Shown one piece after another: positions 1 to 11,310 of a DNA stretch of 64,000 bases. Source of the stretch: Cladocopium goreaui (lineage: Eukaryota; Sar; Dinophyceae; Suessiales; Symbiodiniaceae); the NCBI GenBank assembly GCA_947184155.2, contig CAMXCT020005112.1:32501-96500 (forward strand), given 5' to 3'. The position numbers and the translations under genes were made by a program. The notes beneath the pieces were generated by a model, which saw only the letters and a program-made list of their open reading frames with translations, was not told where the DNA came from and made no database searches. Position 1 is the first letter of the stretch; every line of letters begins with the position of its first letter.

Positions 1-180
1 GTCGTGGTGGTAGTGGTGGTGGAGGTGGTGGTGGTGGTAGTACTAGTAGTAGTAGCAGGGAAAGAGAAAGGAAAAGGAAAGGGCGAAGGCGAAAGCGAGA
101 GAAAGGAAAAGGGAAAGGCAAAGGCGAAGGGAAAGGCAAAGGCAAAGGGAGAGGGAAAGAAGAGGTTGAGAGTTTAGTGT
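1..180. repeat. Low-complexity GGT and purine-rich tract
   Basis: The first 60 bases are a GGT/GTA-rich microsatellite, followed by a GAAAGG/GGCAAA purine tract to about base 160. No coding sense was seen on either strand. Confidence 0.85.
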
Positions 181-575
181 ACTGCTCAACTTTTATGAGA
201 GCGAGCTGCTGGATCTCCGCTGAGCACTAGCTAGGTAAGTTTAAATTTATAGCCCAAAACATGAATGATAACCTTCCTTGTAAGACACAACGCTTCTCCT
301 ATGATGTTTTTTTTACCTTAGGGGGGGGCGGTACAAAAAATACGGCGCGGAAGGGAGGAAGCAGAAACGAGGAAAGACGAAAGAGGGAAGAGGGAAGAGA
401 GAAGAGGGAAAGAAGAGGTTGAGAGTTTAGTGTACTGCTCAACCTTTGTGAGAGCAAGCTGCTGGATCACTGATCAGCACTAGCCAGGTAAGTTTAATTT
501 TATAGCCCAACACATGAATGATAACGTGCCTTGTAACACAGAACTCCCCTGCTATGGTGATTTTTGTTTTTTTTA
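151..575. repeat. Tandem direct duplication, two copies of about 165 bp
   Basis: The segment 151-316 recurs at 404-575 with an offset of 253 bases. Both copies hold GAGGTTGAGAGTTTAGTG, then an AGGTAAGT motif (GT at 235 and 488), then a T-rich run. A purine-rich spacer separates the copies. The AGGTAAGT and T-rich/AG pairs look like plus-strand splice sites (235-321 and 488-594), opposite to the strand of the neighbouring exon. Confidence 0.8.
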
Positions 576-590
576 CATCCCTTGCGCCTT

Positions 591-767
591 CTAGGTGTCG
601 CCCAGCTCCCGGAGAAGTTCTTGGATGCAGCTTTCCAGGTAGCGCATTTCTTCGATGCACCGAAGGGCCTGCAGCTGCCGAAGGTTCTGCAGCTCTTTCT
701 CGATGCGGCGGTCCCGGTCCAGGCTTTGGTTTTGCCACCGTCTGCGCCACCCCTTCAGCTGGGTCTT
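591..767 (-). CDS. Terminal exon, charged coiled-coil-like tail
   Basis: This frame of 58 codons plus TAG stop (591-593) encodes a highly charged helical sequence (motifs RRIEKELQNL, CIEEMRYLESC, ELLRELGD) typical of a coiled coil. The proposed start follows a CAG at 768-770. It begins in phase 0, compatible with the phase-0 end of the PPR exon at 2884-2964, so it could be the last exon of that gene across an intron of about 2.1 kb; this link is inference. The antisense frame is also open and has an upstream pyrimidine tract, so strand is not certain. Function unknown. Confidence 0.5.
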   Translation of the reverse strand, partial: KTQLKGWRRRWQNQSLDRDRRIEKELQNLRQLQALRCIEEMRYLESCIQELLRELGDT

Positions 768-792
768 CTGCACCACCGGTATGACACACAGT

Positions 793-2883
793 CAGCGAAG
801 CGCTTGGGTCTCTTGAACTTGTCAATCATTTGTGAACCACCACGGCAGATTGACCTTTCCTTTTTTTGTTCCTCGGAACATTCTTTTTTGAAGGACTTTT
901 CCTTCTATGAAGAAGTATCCGATTTTTTTTGTGACAAGTACTACCCACAAAATTGTTAAAAGATCTTTTTGATGGGCTTATTCGCTTGGCCATTTGAAAT
1001 TTGCAAGCTTAAAGGTCAAGTTCTGCTCTTTTCTGTCTTGTTTAGGTCTCTTCCTTGAGCCTTTCGGATGCTTAAATTTATGTCCTTTGCCGTTTTTCCT
1101 GATCGCATTCTTAATTTAGGCACCTTTTGCAGCGGTTTTAAGTTACAATCTTTAAAGATTGCTTTTCTCTGTCTTGTTTAGGCCTCTTTCTCCAAGCCTT
1201 TAGGATGCTCAATTTCGTTTCTTTTGCTCTTTTCTTGCCTGCATATACATACATATAATGACATGCATGTAAAAAGTGCATAATAAAGAAAAAAGAATAA
1301 TAACAATAATAATAAATATAATCATAATAATTATGTATGTGTGTATGCATGTGTATGCCCGTACATACATACATACATATATATATATACATATACATAT
1401 ATATATATATACGAGTATATAGTGTATAAACGCACACTTGCACATGTACGTATGCATGCGCGCACTGCGCACACATGTATTTATGCATGTTGGCCTAAGA
1501 ATGCAGAAGGCAGCGCAATACGGATCTCGATAGAAAGAAAACAGGGTAGGGGTAGGTCCACCCCAGGACCAATTATAAACCAACCATAATTTATCAACTG
1601 TAGTCCCATATGTTTGAAGGTCAAAACGCATGTGAATGATGGTTAAATCCCCATTTTTGTGACCACAGCTAGGCTTGTTGTGCTCATTTAGACGACAAAT
1701 GACCCGCCGATGGGTGATCATTCCAAAACAAAAGGCCATTCCGTTGGTTGTATGTCCAATGAACATTTCCTGGGATTATATCACCGTTCTCCTAGTACTG
1801 CAAGTACTGTACATATGCACAATATATATATGTATATATATATATCACCTGTTTTATGGTCAGAATTGACTCATCATTAAATCCGGTCAAATTCAAGTAA
1901 TTTCCATTAAACCCCGATTGACATCCTTGTTAAATACAATTTTTGGATGGTAAATCTGTCATGAAATCCAAGTTAATGTCAATCCCACTAATTTCATAGG
2001 TATAACTTAGGTATATAGCACACACATATATATATATATATATATATGTAAATCTCTTTTTGATCACTTTTGATGCTTCAAAGACTTCAAAGTCACATGT
2101 TCGATGCTTACATTCCAGTCCCATGAAATCCAAGTACAATCACCAGTAGATCCAAGCACATTTCACCAAGATCTCAGCAACATCCGATCAAAATCCGAAC
2201 TCCGAATTTGGGTGTGGAATTTCATGATTCCACATCTTCGCCCCAGACAAATCGCCATTTGGGTTCTCAAAATCTGGTACCCCAAACTCTGGTTATAGTC
2301 AGAGTTTGCTATGACGGATGGATATGACAGATGGATATGACAGATGGATATTTCATAGTTACTCCAATGATTAGATGGATGTTTCATCGTATGTACCTCC
2401 ATGGATGTCCATCTAACCATTAGAGTAACCATACGAGATATCCATGATCTAACTATTAGATCTATCTATCCATCTAAAATTGGATCCAACAAATCCATAG
2501 ATGGCCATTCTGGGAAGATCCCCCCATGAAAATCACCCTCTGTCAATGGATTGGTTTTCTTGGGAAAATCTTAACCGGAAACCATCGATTTTCCCATGAA
2601 GATTATGGGCTTTTCCGCTTACACAAATTTCCCAAAATGGGGGTTCATGAATATCCAAAAATGGGGGTTCATTCATATTATATATTCATAAAATAAAGCC
2701 AAAAAAAAGACTCCCCCATTTTTGGATATTCATAGATCCCCTATCCCATTATATAATCCCATGATATTCCCATTGTATACTTATAGCATTATTTATTATC
2801 CCAATCATTATAAATGGCCCATAAAATGATGGGTTTTGATACCCCCCCCATGAAAAACCAGTCGAAACCCTCCCAGTCGACAC
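793..2883. other. Gene-free stretch with AT microsatellites
   Basis: No convincing exon was seen. It holds TA/TACA microsatellites at about 1250-1420 and 1820-1845, a TA run at 2028-2047, a short TGACAGATGGATA tandem near 2320-2350 and AT-rich unique sequence. It probably lies in an intron or the 3' region of the large PPR gene. Confidence 0.6.
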
Positions 2884-2964
2884 CTCCATCTGCCCGAAGA
2901 CGTTCAGCGCCTTGCGCCATTCCTTGGCCTTTTCGCAGGCGCTCACGACGGCGCCACAGGTGAC
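2884..2964 (-). CDS. PPR gene exon (repeat VTCGAVVSACEK..W)
   Basis: This 81-bp exon of 27 codons carries a PPR core (VVSACEKAKEW, then KALNVFGQME). The acceptor is CACTGAG before GTCACC and the donor is GAG|GTGTCG. It joins the exon at 4058-4153 in phase 0 to give PNV|VTCGAVV. The intron start and this exon start share the 8-base direct repeat GTCACCTG. PPR proteins bind organellar RNA; the target here is unknown. Confidence 0.8.
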
Positions 2965-3467
2965 CTCAGTGGATTACGGTTCTGCCTGGTGGCCTAGTGC
3001 TGGAAAACCATGGCAAAAATGGGGATTTAACCATTGGAAATATGGAAAAAGGTGGATTTCACCATTCGAAATGTGGATTTAACCATGATTTAAGCGTGAA
3101 GAATTTGGAGTTGACCATTGAAATATTGGGATATTTATGATATTTGACCATTAGAAGATATGGATTTAACAATCAAAGGGTGGTCTAATCGTCAAAAGTA
3201 GGTAAAACAAACAGGAATTTTTATCAACTTGATGAAGGATATCCACCTATAATTCACTAGTCATTGGGCACATTAATCATATTTTCGGGGGAATATGATG
3301 GAGACATGAACATGTAGAAAACTGAACAGCTACCATGAATTGATGAACGACCATGGTCATCCAATGGAGCTGTAACAAACATGGGCTTTACCAGCATTTC
3401 AGCCTCAACCATGGGGAAAACTGGGCAGGAAAACAGGAAAACTGGGATCTCATCTATCCTGGTTGGT

Positions 3468-3571
3468 CTGGTTGGTGGTTGACCTACCCCTCGGAAAAAT
3501 GATGGAGTTCGTCACTTGGGAGGATGAATTTCCCAACTGAATGGAAAAATAAACATGTTCCAAACCACCAG
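3468..3571 (+). mobile_element. Family-1 inverted-repeat element, copy 1
   Basis: The copy begins CTGGTTGGTGGTT and ends CCAAACCACCAG. Internal landmarks are CCTACCCCTC, GAGTTCGTCA and a GGAAAAATAA stretch. It lies inside an intron of the minus-strand PPR gene. Confidence 0.85.
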
Positions 3572-4057
3572 TATCATATTATGACATATTGTGACCCTGT
3601 TATATGTGGAACATACCCCATTTCTACATGGCTCAGGGTTCCATCTCGAGCCGGTGCAAACATCAAGAACCACCGCAATTCCACGGTGCTAAATCCACCA
3701 ATGTCCTGGGATATTCTTTTTGATGCTCCTCCTTTTGACGTGTTTTTTGGGATATCACCCGTTAGTAACCACAGGAAACAAACAAAGCATCATCATCCCT
3801 GCATGGCAACCCAATCTTTGGTCAAATCCTTGTCTTTCTTCCTGAAAAAACACCACTTTTGAGGCTAAAATCGCCAGAAATTCTCCAGTAATTCTCCAGA
3901 CTAAATCACCAGTTTTGCAGCTGAATCAGCAATTAAAACTATGATGATAGGCTTATCCCCGTTACATCCCAAATTGGTTGGTGTAATTACCCGGTAAGTC
4001 CCCATCTAATCCAGTCAAATCCCAAACCAGGTCCGTATAGCGAAAACGTCAGGTGAC

Positions 4058-4153
4058 CACATTCGGTCGCCCCATCTGTGCGAAGATCTGCAGGGCGTGG
4101 CGCCAGGCCGTGGCTTTTTCACAACAGCTGAGGGCTGCGCCGAAGGTCACGAC
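4058..4153 (-). CDS. PPR gene exon (VVTFGAALSCCEK..W)
   Basis: The exon encodes VVTFGAALSCCEKAT, AWRHALQIFAQM and RPNV, a near-complete PPR repeat with the usual W..AL..F helix. Its 3' border GTG|GTCACCTG is supported by the in-frame join to 2884-2964. The 5' border is unusual: phase and consensus want the exon to begin at GTC (4153), one base before the position the visible CACAG acceptor would give. Confidence 0.78.
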
Positions 4154-4533
4154 TGTGGGAGAAAGGTCCTGGATTTTTGTGCCATGACCCTGGGGAATTG
4201 ACCCAAAAGGGCGATTTTGCGATGTTGTCAACCAAAGTTGAGTGCTCAAAAAATCGTGTTAAAACAAGAGCCATGTTGGACTAGAAAAAACATTGGACTT
4301 CAGTAACTTATGTGCTCAATTTACACCAGAAAATGACGAACTGGGTGCTTTAAACAAGAAAAATGAAGAGTTATTCATTAACACAGATTGGAGACGTTGT
4401 GGTTTTCTCAGCTAAGACGGAAATTGTTGGTTGTCCTGGGTCATGGATGATCCTTCAAAAAAAAAAAATATTTCCAAGGATTGCCATCGGGTCAAATGCA
4501 TGCTGCATCAATGTGCAATGGGCCCCCTAAAAC

Positions 4534-4865
4534 GGTTGGGTCCTGCATGGGAAGATGGTGGAAGAAACTTAGAGCTGGTTGCCAACATGCACCCTTGCCA
4601 TGTGAGCTGATGACGGCGTTCAGGGTGATGATGTTGGGCACCACATGCAGCTGGTTCATGTCTTGGCAGATTTCGAAGGCATGCTTCCACTGCCCAGCTT
4701 TCTCGCAAGTAGTGATAGCAGCACTGAAAGTGTACACGTTCGGCTGAACTTTAGTTTTTGGCATTTGTGCCAACAGCTCGCATGCATTGTGCCACCAGTT
4801 ATGTTGCGCATAGAAGGAAATCAACTTGGTGTAGTCTCGAACGTCGTACCGGGTACCCAGGGTAC
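4534..4865 (-). CDS. PPR gene exon with about three repeats
   Basis: This is the longest exon of the split PPR gene: 110 codons after two bases completing a codon. It covers DYTKLISFYAQHNWW, then NVYTFSAAITTCEKAGQW, then NIITLNAVISSHGKGACW, each followed by an A-L/F helix. The acceptor is AATCAGAG before GTACCC and the donor ACC|GTTTTA. The long form suggests it has not been divided by intron gain as its neighbours have. The frame stays open to a stop at 4492, so a terminal-exon reading is possible but less likely given the good junction to the next repeat. Confidence 0.8.
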
Positions 4866-5447
4866 CTCTGATTTGCGGGCGATTTTCGCCCCCATCTAAA
4901 ACGCTCATGTAAAACATCCATCTTTCAAACAAAGTTGGAATGTATCCAAAAATATGAAACCCAAAATCAGCTTGCGCCTCACTGTTAAGTCTTTGCCAGA
5001 AGCACGCTTCGGTTTACGTGTTGGCATTTCTTCCGACATTTCTTCTATTGTATTCTGACATTTCTTCCCACATTTCTTCCGACATGGCATTTCTTCTGAC
5101 ACCATGGGATGCGGTCCCAGATACCGTTGCAAGACTGCACCATGGCCCATCTGATCCCACCGCGTCATGGTGAACTCGAGCCGAGAGGGTCCGGAGGTCT
5201 CAAAAGTGGATGGGAAAAGTTCGATTTTATGAAGCCCAAATGGGATCAATCTTATCCATCCGGGGTATATATCCACCCAAGATTTGTCGGATGCGCAGGG
5301 CGCAAAAATTGGGGCTTCGACCAATAGATTATATGGGGTTCCCAAGGTATCCCAAGGTCCCAGTGATTTGAGCGCCAACAGGTACCACAAGGGGGTTCTG
5401 GGTAGGAAAGATGTGCTGCAAGGCGGAAAGTATGCAAAATCAATTTC

Positions 5448-5665
5448 GAACAAGTCGAAAAACGACAAGTCGAAAAGTGGAAAGGTTTCGTTTTGAATTT
5501 CAAAAAGTCGAAAAGCCGAAAAGCGAAAAGGTGTCTTTGTGAATTTCGAAAAGTCGAAAACTACCGTAAGAACGGGTTATTTTTAGATTTATTTTTAATT
5601 TCGGAAAGTCAAAAAGTTGAAAAGTATATTTTTTATCTGTTTCACTTTTCACTGTTTGACTTTTT
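5448..5665. repeat. Degenerate GTCGAAAA repeat tract
   Basis: GTCGAAAA, GCCGAAAAG and AAAAAGTC units recur irregularly for about 210 bases. Open frames here are rich in Lys, Ser and Phe and are judged repeat artefacts. Confidence 0.75.
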
Positions 5666-6856
5666 GATTTTTTACGGGATGCCTTTCCAGCTGAACACGC
5701 GCAGCTCTTTTTTCCAGCTTGGGAATTCCCGGGCAGCATCTCTCTTACTTTTGGAGTTGCTGTCTGAGTTCTTTCTGTGATGAATATCCGTGTTAATCAG
5801 AAATCAAGAAGCCAGCCCTGACTTGAAGGGCAAGGGAATTTCGATTGCTTCTCAAACAAGTGCACTTCAAATGGATGAACCCTAAGCAAATACAGAGAAC
5901 AAACTAAGCGGATAAGTCTGGAGACTGCCAGTCTATTTGGCCCATTTTCCAGTCCACACGGATGGTATTTCTCAGTCTCACGGCCATCGACAAAACCTAC
6001 AGCTACTGAGCACAGGTTGCAACCCTCATTGCACTTGGAACTGAATCATCTACCATTGCACCCAAAGTCAGTTCTAACTTCAAACAGTTAAACTTCACCT
6101 AATACACATAAAGGATCTTTCACTCCTATCTGGGTATGGGTCAGAAACCTGGTACATCTTGGTACCTTTAGCCGATATTTATGGATGTTCGCCCAAAAAA
6201 TATCCAAAACCATGGTCCAAAATATCTTCAGTTCCACGAATTCCAGGCGATCACCCCCAGGTGAAGCTGAAACTGCTCTGCAGCATGGTCAAGACAGGTT
6301 TCCCAAGTCATGGGGGTACCCCAAGCTCGCTGGATGGTTTATTTCATGAGCAATGCCAATCTAAAATGGATGATTTAGGGGCACCTCTATTTTAGGAACC
6401 CTCCACATCTCTATCTTAAAATATACCAATCGCTAGCATATGCCATGTATCTCAACAGTTTCCATTAGTATACATAGTACATTATCTCTATGAAACAATA
6501 GCATCCCTATTGCATGGTGAACTTTAGATATAGTAGGATTCAATGGACATTTTTATAGGATCTAATGGGATATATTAATATCTGATAATAAATCCGTTCC
6601 CTATGATTCAATGGGATGTTAATGTACATTAATGGCATCTGGTATCCAATATATTTAACATATGATATTCATATCTGATCTAATGGGATATATTAATATC
6701 TGATATAAATATCCGATATAAAGATCTAATATCTCTGCCAATGGGATATTAATATCTGATAATAAATAGTATCTATATTAAGGGCTATTGTTATATCCCA
6801 GGCTATTAACATCCCATTAGCCATTAGATCAGATTTATTTATATTATAATTGAGGT

Positions 6857-6967
6857 TACCCTCTGGTAAACTAACATATCTATTGAACATGGACCATAGA
6901 AATAGTTGATTTACCTATTAAAGATTAGTTGATTTTCCATGGTTCTGTAAACGTTTACCAGAGGGTA
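6857..6967. mobile_element. Family-2 TA-flanked inverted-repeat element, copy 1
   Basis: The copy runs from TACCCTCTGGTAAACTAACA to GTTTACCAGAGGGTA, 111 bp. The terminal inverted repeats are at least 14 bases, and the outermost TA on each side could be a target-site duplication. Confidence 0.88.
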
Positions 6968-7199
6968 ATCCATCACCCAGTGGATTTCATCAACTAACCC
7001 CCAGATCAGATTTATATCCCATTAGATCAGATTTATTTATATTATCATTGAGGTTAATATCTATCTTATAAATATCCATCCAATAAATCTGGTCTAATAT
7101 AAATTAGATCTCTAATGATAAATATCCCATAGATCCCTAATGACTTTAATATCTATCTTTATCTCCATCCAATCGGGATTAAGGTCCCCATCTTCGTTG

Positions 7200-7244
7200 G
7201 ACGCGCCGCTCGCAGGAACTCACGGCCGCGTTGAAGGCGATGAC
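7200..7244 (-). CDS. PPR gene exon (VIAFNAAVSSCER)
   Basis: The exon encodes VIAFNAAVSSCER and then a poorly defined end. The acceptor ACCGAG before GTCATC joins the exon at 8493-8601 in phase 0 to give LRSD|VIAFNAAV, exactly the PPR spacing. The 3' border is uncertain (GC donors at 7203-7207 are possible). Confidence 0.72.
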
Positions 7245-7519
7245 CTCGGTCAAACTCTCCGCCGAAATCATGGGAATTTCATGGGAAACTCACGGGATAT
7301 TAAGGGGATATTGATTGGAATACATGTTGGAATATTTTTTGTTGGAATATTTTCTGGAATAGTCATGGAATATTAGCGAATACTCTGATTACTGGAGGGT
7401 AAACATTTGAACCCATGGTATAGCGGGTGGTATATCGAAAAAAATGAGAGAACTATCAACTTGATAGCCGACAAACATCAGGTTTTGAATTTAGGTATCT
7501 ATAGATTCTTCAACAAATA

Positions 7520-7622
7520 CTGGTTGGTGGTTTTAATCATGTGGAAAAAATGAGTTCGTCAATGGGAAGGATTATCCCATATGAAATGGAAAATAAAAGT
7601 CATGTTTAAAACCACCTACCAG
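7520..7622 (+). mobile_element. Family-1 element, copy 2
   Basis: The copy begins CTGGTTGGTGGTTTTAA and ends AAACCACCTACCAG. Internal GAGTTCGTCA is kept. Orientation is the same as copy 1. Confidence 0.82.
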
Positions 7623-7981
7623 AATAGATTCCAAGATGGTTGACGGGTGCATTTTCCCAGTGAAATTGAGGATCTTCAAGAATTCTAACATGGAAAATCC
7701 CGTCGGTTTTTTCCGCTGGAATTTCGCCCTAGATCTCCATCCATCGCATCTATCATGCTAATTCAGTGATCCAGAACTATCCAGAGTATCATCACCATTA
7801 TAAGCCCAATAAAATCATCACAGTGTCATATATATATATATTCCATCATATTCCATCAAAGTCCAGCTATTCCCATGATAATTCCATAAATGGCTGGAAT
7901 ATAATGGAATAACATGTTATATATATATATAGTATGGCTGGAGGTTATCCCATGGTAATATATGGTATTGGGATATATAAT

Positions 7982-8070
7982 CTGGTTGGTGGTTGAGCCC
8001 TACCCCTCTGAAAACTGATGGAGTTCGTCAGTGAATGGAAAAATAATCCAAATGTTCGAAACCACCAAGC
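7982..8070 (+). mobile_element. Family-1 element, copy 3
   Basis: The copy begins CTGGTTGGTGGTTGAGCC and ends GAAACCACCAAGC. It is shortened in the middle, lacking the second arm of the internal GTTGGGA..TTCCCAAC hairpin. Confidence 0.8.
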
Positions 8071-8247
8071 AAAAACTATGGAACCACCCATTTTTCATAG
8101 GCAAAACATCAATAAATCTGACATTACTATGGATATATAAATGATGGGATCCACTATTTTATTATGGTTATGGGGATCTATCAATAAATGTCAACTATCA
8201 AATGCTATGTTGATAACCAAATGTCAACTATCAATAAATGACCTCCA

Positions 8248-8332
8248 TACCCTCTGGTAATTTAACATAGCTATGGAAAATCACCATGCTATTAATTAAT
8301 GGGAAAAACAACTATTTCTATGGCCATTTTCA

Positions 8333-8361
<29 letters not shown>
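8248..8361. mobile_element. Family-2 element, copy 2
   Basis: The copy runs from TACCCTCTGGTAATTTAACA to AGTTTACCAGAGGGTA. Its interior is the reverse complement of copy 1, showing that this family inserts in both orientations. Confidence 0.88.
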
Positions 8362-8363
<2 letters not shown>

Positions 8364-8389
8364 CATAACCAAAACCATATCCAAATGGC

Positions 8390-8442
8390 ATCATTAAATC
8401 ACCATTAAATCACCATTAAATCATCATTAAATCACCATATAA
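8390..8442. repeat. ATTAAATCACC short tandem repeat
   Basis: About five units of ATTAAATCAYC occur directly after the family-2 copy. A similar tract occurs at 12126-12190 before a family-1 end. Confidence 0.8.
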
Positions 8443-8492
8443 ATGATCCCCATAACCATAAAAGCACCATATCCAAATGCCATCCACGTGAC

Positions 8493-8601
8493 ATCGCTTC
8501 GCAGCTTCGCTCCCTCCATGGCCGTCAGCACTTCGAAGGCCTGGCGCCAGGCGCCGAGGCGTTCGCAGGAGCTCAGGGCGGCGCAGTAGCTGACGACCGT
8601 C
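8493..8601 (-). CDS. PPR gene exon (TVVSYCAALSSCERLGAW)
   Basis: The exon of 109 bp holds one full PPR repeat: VVSYCAALSSCERLGAW, RQAFEVLTAM and KLRSD. It begins after CCTAG with the G that completes CC|G from the exon at 9604-9734, giving LEP|TVVSY. It ends in phase 0 at GAT|GTCACG. Both junctions restore the consensus. The upstream intron needs a GA donor. Confidence 0.85.
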
Positions 8602-9603
8602 CTAGGGGATTTTCTTGGGGACGTATCATATATAATTATAGGGACTAAGGACTTATCCATATTAGGGATTATCCATATTTCATTTGTCAGGGACTCATCA
8701 TTTGATGGGGATATGTTTTTTTACCTGACAGGGGAAAACATGCTGGATTTCATATGGTTTAATGATGTTGAATGGGAGGACTTATGAAATATAATGAATG
8801 GTTTAATTTCATAATCCCATTATAATCCCATTTCATTGAATGGGAGGACTTATCCATGGGATTACACTCACCTAAAATGGGGAAACGGAAAGGTTGTTCA
8901 ATGATATTGGATGGGATTATAATGGGATTATGCTTTCTAATTAAGTACCAGAAAATGGAACATGTAGGGATATGTCGCGGGATTTTGATCAGCAAAAACA
9001 TGGAACACAGGGTTTTTAATGGGATTTACCAATCATGCATGGATTCTTGTAGGATTTTGACCGTCAAAATTGGAAGAAATCGGATTTTACCATATTGGAC
9101 CACGCAGACTAGGATGTAACCATCGACAATAGTGACTCCGCCAGCAAAAAATGGGGATTTTAGTGGCAAAAAATGTGATTTACCCAGCAGCTGCGATGAT
9201 ATTCCAACTGATGGGGGTTCACCATGATGAAAGATCCGGGAGTGAACCCGAAGCTGCACCCAGCGAACATAGAGATAGAATGGGATAGACCTACTGCATG
9301 GCTCAAGCAACAAGAAACTGGCGACAAAAACACAACAGCATAGCAGAATAGGAACACTCTGGACATGAAATCTGAAGCTTCAAGAATAGGTTTCAACCAA
9401 CAAGTCAGGGAATTTCACCAATGATAATGGGGATTGGAATTGACACCATTTTTCATACTTAAATATGTTTACATGATGTTAAATGATACTTGTGCATGGT
9501 GAATCAGCAGGAAACACCAACATGTTATGAACGTGAACGAATTCAAATGGCCATTTGTGAACGAACTTTTCGCTTCCATCCCGTGTTTGCATGGCCAGGT
9601 GTC

Positions 9604-9734
9604 GGTTCCAACTTGGCATGACCCATGCTTCGAAGCACGCCAAAGGCTTTGCGCCGTTGGTGGCCCTTCTCACAAGCGCTGATGGCAGCGTTGAAACTGA
9701 TGACATCCAGCTGGAGGTCTGAGAAAGACAGCAC
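9604..9734 (-). CDS. PPR gene exon (DVISFNAAISACEKGHQ)
   Basis: The exon of 131 bp carries VLSFSDLQLDVISFN, AAISACEKGHQRRKAF and SMGHAKLEP. The acceptor CCTCAG joins 10256-10385 in phase 0 to give ALSFFE|VLSF. The 3' end CC|GACACC is a GA donor whose GAC recurs at the start of the next exon. Confidence 0.86.
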
Positions 9735-10255
9735 CTGAGGGAGGGATCCCAGTAACCAATCGTACAGTGGGTCACTTTACATGATGCCAGGGGGAATTAT
9801 GACCATTGTAATACCGTTATGATACCATCATTAAATTATCAGAAGTGACAAATAAATAAAAAATATGAAATGTTATGATACTTCATAAATCAATGATGGT
9901 ATCATTGTAATACCGTCATACAATACAACGGTATTAGCGTTATGATTATATTCCCAAACTTCAGAAGTGTTAATTTGGGATGGTTCAAAAGTTCAACGGT
10001 TGGTTTTTTGTTGGGTTCAGCAGTTTTGGAGGTGGCAACGGTGTGACCATGCATGTCGTGAGGGTTTCAATTACAAAGTACCAGCATACATACTAATCAA
10101 CAGAATTGAGGATCTCAGTATCAAAACCTGAATCAAACTGAGACTGATTAACCAACAAAACTGTTTGATGTGTTGCAACTAGGACAACTGGACAACTTGG
10201 GATTGATTTGATGAAGTTGATGAAGTGTGGATAAATTTCTGACGATTTGACCCAC

Positions 10256-10385
10256 CTCGAAGAAGCTCAAAGCTCGCTGCCATTCCCTGGCCTTTTCGCA
10301 AGAACTGATGGTGGAGTTGAAGGAAATGAGATTTGGCTGAACCGCTGCTTCTGGCATAGCTTCCAGTAATCTCAAGGTCTCTTTC
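10256..10385 (-). CDS. PPR gene exon (NLISFNSTISSCEKAREW)
   Basis: The exon of 130 bp encodes ETLRLLEAMPEAAVQPN, then LISFNSTISSCEKAREW and RALSFFE. The acceptor is ACCCAG before GAAAGAG and the donor GAG|GTGGGT. Its first base completes a Trp codon from 10813-10866, restoring EW|KETLRLLEAM. Confidence 0.86.
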
Positions 10386-10520
10386 CTGGGTTGACCCGAC
10401 CACTGCCCCAAAGTTGGCTCGGCACATCGAAGTTGTCGTCATTTCCCAATCAATTTCGTTGGGGGGTTCATAGCAGAAACATGACCAACATGTACCAACA
10501 ATCAGATACGCTAGCTTGTT

Positions 10521-10644
10521 CTGGTTGGTGGTTTTAACATGTTGTAACCATCTTGAAAAATGATGGAGTTCGTCAATCGGAAGGATGACATCCTCAATAT
10601 TTTTTCATGGAAAAATAATCCAAATGTTCCAAACCACCAGCCAG
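10521..10644 (+). mobile_element. Family-1 element, copy 4
   Basis: The copy begins CTGGTTGGTGGTTTTAAC and ends CCAAACCACCAGCCAG. It is slightly longer than the others through a T-rich insertion near 10600. Confidence 0.85.
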
Positions 10645-10659
10645 TTTTGGGATGGCTAA

Positions 10660-10757
10660 TTTTGTCAACTTTGGAAAATCACCATCTATTTATTGGGTAA
10701 ATCCACTATTTCTATGGCCATTTTCTATGTCGCAAACTCTTAGTTTACCAGAGGCTA
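10660..10757. mobile_element. Family-2 element, copy 3 (partial)
   Basis: The interior GAAAATCACCATC..GGGTAAATCCACTATTTC and one terminus (AGTTTACCAGAGG) are present, but the other terminus is missing. It adjoins family-1 copy 4, suggesting nested insertion or deletion. Confidence 0.75.
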
Positions 10758-10812
10758 ATTTGGAAAAAAACGACCAGGTCTGTGGTTCGATCTACAGATT
10801 TGACCAAGAGGC

Positions 10813-10866
10813 CACTCGCCACACTTCTCACAGGCACTGATAGCGGCATTGAAACTGATCACATTC
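10813..10866 (-). CDS. PPR gene micro-exon (NVISFNAAISACEK)
   Basis: This 54-bp exon encodes NVISFNAAISACEKCGE plus two bases of Trp. The acceptor TTCCCAG precedes GAATGTG. It joins 11228-11310 as CC|G (Pro) and 10256-10385 as TG|G (Trp). The first join needs a GA donor upstream and the second a GC donor (GAGTG|GCCTCT). Confidence 0.82.
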
Positions 10867-11227
10867 CTGGGAAGCCGAGCTGGAAGGTTTCAGTCGGTTC
10901 GATTGGATTATCTCCTGATCAGCCTGGTCCAATTCTGGGATGGTGGGGGATTGAACGTGGTGGATCAAGTTAGCACAAACGGAGCTTTAAACCATGACAT
11001 TACATGGAAGTATCTGGCAAGGGATCTGAGAAACGGAACTCGGGATACATCAAAAACCATGTTGTTGGTTGATAGATACATTACATAGATATTTATATTG
11101 AAAAACAACATAGATAGTCTTTATATACAAGATATTTTAACATTTTCTATATACTATAATATACATAGATATTTATAACTATACAGCCATCACATATTGA
11201 AAAAACACCTGTTGTTAGCCCAGCTTC

Positions 11228-11310
11228 GGCGGCACTTCGCTAGCCATGGACCAAAAGAGGCACAGAGCCAGCTGCCATTGCCCCGACTTCTCGCAGGCAC
11301 TGATAGCTGC
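11228..11310 (-). CDS. PPR gene exon (AAISACEKSGQW)
   Basis: The exon of 83 bp encodes AAISACEKSGQWQLAL, CLFWSM and EVP. The acceptor GCTGAG precedes GCAGCT, and the same six bases GCAGCT follow the upstream exon at 12332. It ends CC|GAAGCT, a GA donor whose GAA recurs at the start of the next exon. Confidence 0.84.

Larger units (their letters stand above)
4866..7199. other. Intron-like stretch with weak exon candidates
   Basis: Consensus says a W..AL..F segment is missing between the exons at 7.2 and 4.9 kb. A minus-strand island at about 5690-5745 reads FPSWKKELRVFSW and fits that role weakly; its splice borders are unclear. A second island at about 6240-6300 is weaker. The rest is AT-rich and contains the repeat tract at 5450-5660 and a family-2 element at 6857. 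Confidence 0.4.

Noticed and set aside
1138..1766. Tyr/Ile/Met-rich minus-strand frames
   Set aside because: They translate TA/TACA microsatellites.
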